From: Lutispora saccharofermentans
GTDB taxonomy: Bacteria; Bacillota; Clostridia; Lutisporales; Lutisporaceae
Assembly: GCF_024363565.1 (NCBI RefSeq)
Contig: NZ_JAJEKE010000004.1
Location: 1 to 64,000, forward strand
Direction of reading: 5' to 3'
DNA: 64,000 bases
This document shows positions 19,718-27,405 of the stretch, one piece after another (the stretch's first letter is position 1; every line of letters starts with the position of its first letter). The position numbers and the translations under genes are program-made. The notes beneath the pieces are model-generated. The model was not told where the DNA came from and did not search any database. It saw only the letters and a list, made by a program, of their open reading frames with translations.

Positions 19718-20161
19718 ATGAATGAATTTGTGAAATCGTTAGACCCGTCACTCAACTATTTAACCCATGAAACATATGAACACAAGATAATTATTGTTGT
19801 GGAATCAAGCCGTAGCGAAATAAATTGCCCTTATTGTGGGAAAATAGCATCCAAAGTACACTCAATATACCAAAGAAAACTTCAAGATTTGCCATTACAA
19901 GATAAACAAGTTACTATCTTACTAAACAACAGAAAATATTTTTGTGATAACCGGGAGTGCAGCCACAAAACTTTTGCAGAAAGATATGATTTTATTGAAA
20001 GTAAATCTCGCAAAACCAAAAGGCTTATAGATAAAATTTTAAGGTTATCCACCACGGTTAGTTCAGTATCAGCATCACAAATATTAAAAGCAGATGCTAC
20101 TATTGTAAGCAAGAGTACTATCTGCAATCTACTTAAAAAAAATGCCTTGCATTATGGATAA
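19718..20161 (+). pseudogene. ISL3 transposase, N-terminal part (split by a frameshift)
   Basis: This 147-residue part has the zinc-binding start of ISL3 transposases (CPYCG at Cys37/Cys40, then CDNRECSHKTF). A helix-turn-helix-like segment follows, ending STICNLLKKNALHYG before a stop. The family protein continues without a break into the sequence now in the next frame. The switch falls at a run of eight A residues (20135-20142). It could be a disabling indel in the homopolymer or be bridged by transcriptional slippage. Confidence 0.85.
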
Positions 20162-21476
20162 AAGTAGCATTCGTAAAATTTGTATTGATGATTTTGCATT
20201 TAAGAAGCGGTATTCTTATGGAACAATTATGGTTGATCTTGATTCACATAAAATAATTGATATATTGGACTCCAGAGAAAAAGAACCAGTCATAGAATGG
20301 TTAAGAGACTATTCAAACCTTGAGATTGTATCCAGGGATGGATCACAAATTTATGCTTCTGCTATAGCAGAGACCCATCCAGGAGCTATACAAATTAGTG
20401 ACCGGTTTCATCTTCTTAAAAATTTATCGGAGGCAGTGGAAAAATATATGTTGCGATTATTTCCCGCCCGCCTTGAAATACCAGCTACAGCGGAATCAAG
20501 AACACCCCAGATGCAAACTTTACTGGATACAAGAAACCGAGCACAACGGATACGTTTTGCTAAAGCAAAATATGAAGAAGGTTTAACTGTAAATGAAATT
20601 GCTCTTTTAATGCATTCATCACTTTCTACAATTAGTAAATACTTAGCTATGAAAGACGAAGATATCCCTGAAGACATTAGCTCTGCTAGGGAACGCCAAC
20701 ATAAAGAGGCTATATTTACAAAAGAGCAGAAAGTTGCCTACGTTCGTAAATTGTTTGAACAGGGATGCTCATTTGAAGAAATTAGCCGAATTACAGGACA
20801 TGTATATAATACAATAAAAAGATATCTATCCGAAGATAATTCAAATATTAATGGACATTATGATTACCGACGCTCCGGAAAATTACAACCATATGAATCG
20901 GAAGTATTAGAATTACGTTCAAGGGGTATGACATATACCAGTATTGTAGAAATAATAAAGGAAAAGGGATATACGGGTACTGTTGCTGCGTTACGGGTTT
21001 TTATGCAAAAAGAGCGTGAACACCAAAAGCGATGTGAAACTGAAACTCCAGAATTAAAAGAGTATATACCTCGAAAGTGGATGGTTCAACTCATATACAA
21101 GACAATTGATGATGTAAAGGAAATCACACAGGAAAAATATGAAGCGATAATTGAAAAATACCCTATCCTAGGGAAAACATATCAAATGCTTAGAAGTTTT
21201 CATGAACTCATATTTTCTAAAAAGGTAGATAAATTAGAATCATGGATGGAAGAAACTCAAAAGCTTCAGATAACGGAAATAAATTCTTTTTTAGCTGGTT
21301 TACGAAAAGACCTTACTGCAGTAAAAAATTGCATCACTTATAGTTATAGTAATGGTCTTGCGGAAGGAAGTGTCAATAAGCTAAAAGTCATAAAGCGAAT
21401 TATGTATGGTAGAAGCAGCTTTGAGCTTTTGAAATCAAAACTGCTCCTATTGGAATTATTTCATCAGATCAACTAA
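20142..21476 (+). pseudogene. ISL3 transposase, catalytic part (split by a frameshift)
   Basis: This 444-codon stretch begins inside the A-run and holds the DDE catalytic core of ISL3 transposases: Asp in KICIDDFAFKKRYSYG, Asp in ISDRFHLLKNL, and Glu in NGLAEGSVNKLKVIKR. Joining it to the upstream part through the A-run gives KKMPCIMDKSSIRKICIDDF, a natural family sequence. The relative frame is +1 (or -2), unlike the usual -1 programmed shift of many IS elements. Apart from the break the protein appears full length, so the damage is recent or tolerated. Confidence 0.88.
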
Positions 21477-21540
21477 AGTGGGAAAGAACCTATTGTGCGC
21501 TTACAATACAACTCCAGATGTTACACATATTAAAAAATAG

Positions 21541-24500
21541 GTTTCAATTCCTTATAGGTACTCTAGTAACCGATTTAAACGCTATATTACCAACCAGCGT
21601 TACGAGGTTTCAATTCCTTATAGGTACTCTAGTAACTGATGGCATACAGTTCTATTGCCTTTATCTGTTATTATGTTTCAATTCCTTATAGGTACTCTAG
21701 TAACTCAAAGCATGTCAACGAGCTCGATAACCTGAATTAGTTTCAATTCCTTATAGGTACTCTAGTAACATAGCTCAAACGCTCGCCAGTTTTTCCACCA
21801 TCTGAGTTTCAATTCCTTATAGGTACTCTAGTAACTGATGTCGTATTCATCTATATCATCAATGATAGTTGCGGTTTCAATTCCTTATAGGTACTCTAGT
21901 AACTATATTCTTTCATATCCTTGGGCAGATTTTCGGCAATGTTTCAATTCCTTATAGGTACTCTAGTAACCAGTCTTAACAGCGTTTAAAGCTGTAGTCA
22001 TAGCGGGTTTCAATTCCTTATAGGTACTCTAGTAACGAGGAGGAAGCAAGCTGTAATTGCAAATTTTCCTAGTTTCAATTCCTTATAGGTACTCTAGTAA
22101 CTCACACCATTCTTGAAACTGTCTGTATAATAGATGTTTCAATTCCTTATAGGTACTCTAGTAACCCATGCAGCTTCCCCCTTTAAATTATATTTAGCTC
22201 GTTTCAATTCCTTATAGGTACTCTAGTAACTCTCAGGCATCTACAGCCCTCCTATCCAACACTAGTTTCAATTCCTTATAGGTACTCTAGTAACTCAAAT
22301 GGTGCAATCCCAAACATTTCATTGACTTCATGTTTCAATTCCTTATAGGTACTCTAGTAACGTATATCCATTTGCATATATTTCTTTAGCTATCTCGTTT
22401 CAATTCCTTATAGGTACTCTAGTAACTTTATTTCATCGGTAGCCATAATTTTGTTTTCCGTGTTTCAATTCCTTATAGGTACTCTAGTAACCATTTGCAA
22501 GGTTTTGCTGTATTGGTTTCTACGTCGTTTCAATTCCTTATAGGTACTCTAGTAACGGTCCGGTCTTTTTGTACTGCATAACGCTACTATGCGTTTCAAT
22601 TCCTTATAGGTACTCTAGTAACTTAGGTGCCTGTTGGCCGCCTGTTGGCTGGTCTGTTATGTTTCAATTCCTTATAGGTACTCTAGTAACTTACTGGGCT
22701 GCAAAATGTTATCAGCGGTTTTAGAGGTTTCAATTCCTTATAGGTACTCTAGTAACCCACTATATTTAATAGTTCTAAAAACAAGTTCATAAGTTTCAAT
22801 TCCTTATAGGTACTCTAGTAACGTACGTCTTAACAGCGTTTAAAGCTGTAGTCATAGCGGGTTTCAATTCCTTATAGGTACTCTAGTAACAGAGGTATAG
22901 AGGCATGTTTGTTAGTAACACGTTAGGTTTCAATTCCTTATAGGTACTCTAGTAACTTAAGTTTTACAGCGGCCACAATCACGCCGCCATAAGGTTTCAA
23001 TTCCTTATAGGTACTCTAGTAACTCGCAATAGCCGCAAGGCGCGCTTCGATTTCCTGGTTTCAATTCCTTATAGGTACTCTAGTAACCGTTTGGTTGCTT
23101 GCATATTGAAGCCTATTCGCCGGTTTCAATTCCTTATAGGTACTCTAGTAACGTGAAGCCGTCCGGAAGAATAGCAGGGGAAAGCACGTGTTTCAATTCC
23201 TTATAGGTACTCTAGTAACTCAAGTGCTTTTGTCATGGCTTCAACAACATTGTTTAGTTTCAATTCCTTATAGGTACTCTAGTAACTCTTTTCATGGCTG
23301 TACCTCCATTCCCAGATAATCAGGTTTCAATTCCTTATAGGTACTCTAGTAACGTCCACCCATGCGCGGCTATCAATTAGCTGTTGCAAGTTTCAATTCC
23401 TTATAGGTACTCTAGTAACGTCAAGCATCTATTCCACCCCTTCCGGCCAAGCTATGTTTCAATTCCTTATAGGTACTCTAGTAACGTTGTGTTTTAAGGC
23501 CACATTGAGGAAATGAGCTTGTTTCAATTCCTTATAGGTACTCTAGTAACCCATACTTTCTACGGCCCACATTGCATTACCTTGATAGTTTCAATTCCTT
23601 ATAGGTACTCTAGTAACTGACCATGCTCCAGTGCCTCCGCATAAATCCAAAAGTTTCAATTCCTTATAGGTACTCTAGTAACTTACTTCTCCGGCAAGGT
23701 CCCTGTCCAAACATATAGAGGTTTCAATTCCTTATAGGTACTCTAGTAACCCAGAGTTCTCAAGCCTTATACCCGATAAATCCCCGTTTCAATTCCTTAT
23801 AGGTACTCTAGTAACTTAGCGGGCTTTTGTCATCTGTTAGATATATGGTAGTTTCAATTCCTTATAGGTACTCTAGTAACGCTAAAGTAGTCTAAAGCTT
23901 CCACGCCTAATACAAGTTTCAATTCCTTATAGGTACTCTAGTAACTCAGGAGTACCATTGAAAACAACACCTGCATCAGGTTTCAATTCCTTATAGGTAC
24001 TCTAGTAACTTGTTGTATTCGTCTGCAGTGATTTCGTTTACCAGTTTCAATTCCTTATAGGTACTCTAGTAACCATCGGCAGAAGAACTGACCTCAACAT
24101 TTTTGCCTGGTTTCAATTCCTTATAGGTACTCTAGTAACTTAAATATAGTGGTACTTATCAGATAGGGCTTCAACGGTTTCAATTCCTTATAGGTACTCT
24201 AGTAACCTTATGGAGTGCTTGCATTCTCGCTCTATAAATTGTTTCAATTCCTTATAGGTACTCTAGTAACTCATTGCCGGAATACTATCTTCATAGGTCT
24301 TTTTTAGTTTCAATTCCTTATAGGTACTCTAGTAACCTCTGCTGTTCACAAATAATCCCTCCCCATGATTCGGTTTCAATTCCTTATAGGTACTCTAGTA
24401 ACCAATGTACTTCGCCCATGCAATCCATATCACCGTGTTTCAATTCCTTATAGGTACTCTAGTAACATTGAACTCTTTGATACCTCTACGGCTTCAGCGA

Positions 24501-24868
24501 AGTTTCAATTCCTTATAGGTACTCTAGTAACCAGGTCGAGAAAAGCCTGTGACGGAATTTGGTGAGAGGTTTCAATTCCTTATAGGTACTCTAGTAACTT
24601 TTGAGCTTATTTAGAGCACCAATCATATCGTTTAGTTTCAATTCCTTATAGGTACTCTAGTAACCTAGGTACGCAATAGGCTGTTTTGCACTGTCTACCA
24701 TCCCAAGTTTCAATTCCTTATAGGTACTCTAGTAACTTTAGAGAAAATAAGGCCATTTGAGCCGAATTTGGTGTTTCAATTCCTTATAGGTACTCTAGTA
24801 ACCCTGAATGTGTCGGTTCCTCAGTGCGACCCAAGAGAGTTTCAATTCCTTATAGGTACTCTAGTAAC
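21541..24868 (-). CRISPR. CRISPR array 2, leader-proximal segment (51 repeats)
   Basis: I counted 51 repeats of 30 bp, from 21541 to 24839-24868. Each starts GTTTCAATTCCTTATAGG and ends CTCTAGTAAC, so the first 20 bases match array 1 and three of the last ten differ. Spacers are 34-38 nt except one of apparent 42 nt at 24665-24706. Two spacers are shared with array 1 (24467-24501 with 7803-7836, and 22037-22071 with 8261-8297). One protospacer appears twice here (21971-22006 and 22823-22860). No adaptation or interference genes lie beside it other than the single cas operon. Confidence 0.99.
24665..24706 (-). repeat. Chimeric repeat-spacer junction in array 2
   Basis: The array 2 repeat at 24635-24664 is followed by CTAGGTAC, the last eight bases of the array 1 repeat, and then by a normal 34-nt spacer (24673-24706). 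The resulting 42-nt unit is the longest spacer in the array. It looks like the scar of a recombination or transfer from array 1. The remaining spacer was not found in array 1 as shown. Confidence 0.7.
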
Positions 24869-25060
24869 CATTTCACAGCCTCATACTACTACATTTCATA
24901 TTTCTTTGTCAAATCAATATATTTTTCTAGACAAAAGATAGATTATCGTAAATAGGTTGATATACCATAACTATAGCTAATTTCTACACAAAAATAAATT
25001 GTCGTCGATCTCCAGGTTTTTTAACGCTATTAGAGAGCGACGACAATTTATAAATACTTA
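24869..25060 (-). promoter_or_regulatory. Leader of CRISPR array 2
   Basis: This AT-rich DNA follows the youngest repeat. ACTACATTTC at 24888-24897 starts 20 nt from the repeat, as in leader 1. TTATCGTAAA at 24943-24952 matches the block at 9179-9189. A hairpin element lies at 24994-25051. The rest, up to the WYL stop at 25182, shows nothing else recognisable. Confidence 0.8.
24994..25051 (-). ncRNA. Candidate structured leader element 2 (covarying hairpin)
   Basis: Perfect 14-bp arms, ATAAATTGTCGTCG and CGACGACAATTTAT, enclose an inner TCTC/GAGA stem and a loop starting TAATAGCGTTAAAAAA on the minus strand. The loop is shared with element 1 at 9222-9267, while both stems differ in sequence yet still pair. 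The element lies upstream of the leader-side end of the array, in the direction of transcription. Role is unknown. An RNA, a protein-binding dyad or a DNA cruciform are all possible. Confidence 0.55.
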
Positions 25061-25181
25061 TGATTATAATATATAGCTCTATTGATAACTTTCTTTTGCT
25101 GAAATTGAAAATTGTGAGCAAATATATTTAAATTTTTGACATCAACCTTGCCCTTTATTTTCTTTTTTATCTCCCCCTATC

Positions 25182-26174
25182 CTACTCTACATACCTCTCC
25201 ATCATCCTTCTCACCCCATCTACGACCTCTTCCCTTAACTTCTCCGGTTCCAGCACTATTACGTCACTTCCGAAGCTCAGCACCCACTTGATGATTTCCG
25301 GCGTCATAGTAGTGGTTTTTTGAAATAAAATGCTGCCGTCTTGCTCTTCCACCAAAAGATCAGCTTTTGCACTTTCGTACTCCTTTACATATCTAGCCCC
25401 TTCTCCTCTAAATTTGAGCACCAATTTAATTTGCTCTTCTCCCGCAAGCTTTCCAAATCTGCCTTTTCTATAGTTCTCATAGAATTTCTTTGGTCTTTGA
25501 AAGGATTCGTCCAAAAGCTGGGCATCCTGTATTCGTGATATCCTCAGGTCTCTGATTGAATTCCTCAGATGGCAATACCCTACAAGGTGATAGCATCCCT
25601 CATATATTTCAATTATGTATGGATCAAATTGTCTCTCTGTGGTCTCATCGCTGTTGAAAGAATGATATCTTACCAGGAGTCTTTTGTTAAGCTCGATGCC
25701 TTTTCTCACAATGCTTACGATTTCCTCATTGAGATGCTTTTCCAGCCCAATATAGGATTCTCTCACCTTTAACAGTTCACTCAGTGTTTCTATATAGGCT
25801 TTATCCAGTTGTGGCAGATTGTTTATTATCCTGTCAATAAGATGCCTGGCTGTATTTCCGATATCCAGCATGGAATAGGATTTAAGCAGTTCTTTGATAA
25901 AGTGCAAAGATATGAGTTCGGATGCGGTAAAAGTTATATTCTCTATGCCAAATTTATTTGCTACATAATACGTACTCTTGCCTCTTTTTTCTTCCATGAC
26001 GAAAAAGCTGCCGGCAGATATAAAGTCAATGTCTCTTTCTACAGTTTTTTTGCTCACATCAATCCCCACCATATCAAGATTTTTATGAAGCTCATCCACT
26101 GTATAGCCTTTTTTACTATCAGAAAGCAGTGATAGTATGTATAGCTGTCTTTCGATTTGAGAAACATCGTTCAT
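25182..26174 (-). CDS. WYL-domain transcriptional regulator next to CRISPR array 2
   Basis: This 330-residue regulator has an N-terminal winged helix-turn-helix (QIERQLYILSLLSD, then KKTVERDIDFI) and a central WYL domain (DPYIIEIYEGCYHLVGYCHL, then RDLRISRI). A C-terminal extension ends near DVIVLEPEKLREEV. WYL proteins are often ligand- or nucleic-acid-responsive regulators of defence loci. I chose the ATG at 26174 because GGGAGGA lies just upstream. An extension to 26255 has no such site. It reads towards array 2. A deleted copy of the same gene precedes cas6, so this survivor may control cas or array transcription in trans. That control is inferred, not shown. Confidence 0.88.
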   Translation of the reverse strand: MNDVSQIERQLYILSLLSDSKKGYTVDELHKNLDMVGIDVSKKTVERDIDFISAGSFFVMEEKRGKSTYYVANKFGIENITFTASELISLHFIKELLKSYSMLDIGNTARHLIDRIINNLPQLDKAYIETLSELLKVRESYIGLEKHLNEEIVSIVRKGIELNKRLLVRYHSFNSDETTERQFDPYIIEIYEGCYHLVGYCHLRNSIRDLRISRIQDAQLLDESFQRPKKFYENYRKGRFGKLAGEEQIKLVLKFRGEGARYVKEYESAKADLLVEEQDGSILFQKTTTMTPEIIKWVLSFGSDVIVLEPEKLREEVVDGVRRMMERYVE

Positions 26175-26254
26175 AAGATTCCTCCCGCTTCTCTTGTTTT
26201 TAATATACCTCATAGTCCGGACAGAATATGGGCGTTTTATAAAATTTTCAAACA

Positions 26255-26296
26255 TTTAATTGTATTATTTGACACAAATATGGTTAATCCTTCAAA
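26255..26296 (-). promoter_or_regulatory. Promoter-side block of the WYL regulator
   Basis: This block lies about 80 nt upstream of the preferred WYL start and is conserved in the cas6-side scar (17527-17568). Shared stretches are TATTATTTGACA and TAATCCTTCAAA. Conservation between two non-coding copies suggests a binding site or promoter, perhaps for the WYL protein itself. The 26297-26445 stretch beyond it, ahead of the divergent araC gene, shows only AT-rich DNA. Confidence 0.55.
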
Positions 26297-26445
26297 AATA
26301 ATCAAAGCAGCGTTTTTTATAATACTGAATTATTAGAAAGTTTATACTTACTAACATAAAATACCTGATATAATATATATAAAGCCTAGACCGCGTTTTA
26401 AACTTCACCTTAGCCAAGATATTGTTAATTGGGGGAAATAAGCTT

Positions 26446-27330
26446 ATGTCAGTCGATATGGAAAAAGTCATGAACCTGGCAGGTCCTATTCCTTTCACCA
26501 ATATTGGGAACCCAAAGGTTGTCGTCGAAAATTTTTGCAGCAATGACATAGCTATAGTCAACACCAATAAGACTACAAATATCAGCCATGGAACTCATGC
26601 CCACAATAGCTATGAGTTTGATATCTGTCGTGCTCCTATGCCTTCGACCACCATAGATAATAAAGTGCATGATAAGCCTTCCAATTCCCTGTTTGCTATC
26701 AATCCCATACAGGAGCATGGATTGATGGCAGCTATAGAAGGCTTCAGCCTTTGTGGAATACATGTGGATAAATGCATGGTACAGCAAGTCGCTGATGCTA
26801 TATATGGTTCGCCCAATATAGTTTTTTTCAATGACTCCTTTATAGTGACCCATGATATAAACCTTCTTGTGAATCTGTTTTTAGAAGAGCTGAGATACAA
26901 ACAAGTCGGACATGAATTCCTGGTAGAAAATCTTTCTCTGCTTCTCGTCGGTAATTTTATAAGGCATATAAAGCATAATCTTCCGGCTAAGCCTCATAAT
27001 AAGCCCAATGTTCTTAAAGAAAGCATCAAAAAAGCAATAGATTATATGAATGAGAATTATGCTGCCGGTGTTTCATGCACCGAGTTGGCTCAGCTTATAA
27101 GAATGGACAAATACAGCTTTATAAGGATCTTTAAAAAACAGACAAATGAAACCCCCTATGAATATTTGATTGAACTTAAAATTGAAAAAGCAAAGAAGAT
27201 GCTGAGGTCAAACAAATACACTATCACCGAGATAAGCATGGCATGCGGTTTTTCCAGCCACAGTCATTTTACATCGACTTTTAAGAAAAGAACAGGCCTG
27301 TCTCCTACAGGGTATAGGTTAAACTTGTAG
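26446..27330 (+). CDS. AraC-family transcriptional regulator, copy 1
   Basis: This 294-residue protein has an N-terminal cupin-like sensing domain (NISHGTHAHNSYEFDI with the expected histidines). A C-terminal pair of helix-turn-helix motifs follows (CTELAQLIRMDKYSFIRIFK, then TITEISMACGFSSHSHFTST, ending FKKRTGLSPTGYR). The ATG at 26446 follows GGGGG at good spacing. It faces the large secreted-protein gene downstream in convergent orientation and is a close paralogue of the protein at 33821-34705. Its ligand is unknown. The histidine-rich cupin could bind a metal or small molecule. Confidence 0.92.
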   Translation: MSVDMEKVMNLAGPIPFTNIGNPKVVVENFCSNDIAIVNTNKTTNISHGTHAHNSYEFDICRAPMPSTTIDNKVHDKPSNSLFAINPIQEHGLMAAIEGFSLCGIHVDKCMVQQVADAIYGSPNIVFFNDSFIVTHDINLLVNLFLEELRYKQVGHEFLVENLSLLLVGNFIRHIKHNLPAKPHNKPNVLKESIKKAIDYMNENYAAGVSCTELAQLIRMDKYSFIRIFKKQTNETPYEYLIELKIEKAKKMLRSNKYTITEISMACGFSSHSHFTSTFKKRTGLSPTGYRLNL

Positions 27331-27349
27331 GAGAGGGCAAAGCAATATT

Positions 27350-27388
27350 TTACCCCCTTTAGCCATATATTAGGGCGAAAGGGGGTAA
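27350..27388. terminator. Terminator between araC copy 1 and the large secreted protein 1
   Basis: TTACCCCCTTT..GCC pairs with GGGCGAAAGGGGGTAA around a short AT loop. A T-run follows on the plus strand (to 27400). It sits between two convergent genes and can serve both. A related hairpin is found at the same place in the second unit. Confidence 0.8.
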
Positions 27389-27405
27389 GTTTCATTTTTT
27401 AAGGA

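Larger units (their letters stand above)
19620..21504 (+). mobile_element. ISL3-family insertion sequence inside CRISPR array 2
   Basis: Inverted repeats of 36 bp with one mismatch lie at 19620-19655 and 21469-21504 (GTAAGCG, then GGTTCTTTCCCACTTTAGTT on the left end). GGTTCTTT-like ends and the DDE transposase inside identify the ISL3 family. The element is about 1.9 kb. The family usually makes an 8-bp target duplication, but none is visible. The flanking array pieces of 27 and 36 nt add up to more than one spacer, so the exact junction or a later rearrangement is unresolved. Confidence 0.9.

Noticed and set aside
19612..21512. Eight-base target duplication around the ISL3 element
   Set aside because: Flanking bases on the two sides do not match in direct orientation at any reasonable boundary.
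24365..24565. Open reading frame of 66 codons inside array 2
   Set aside because: Same artefact: repeats and spacers read through by chance.
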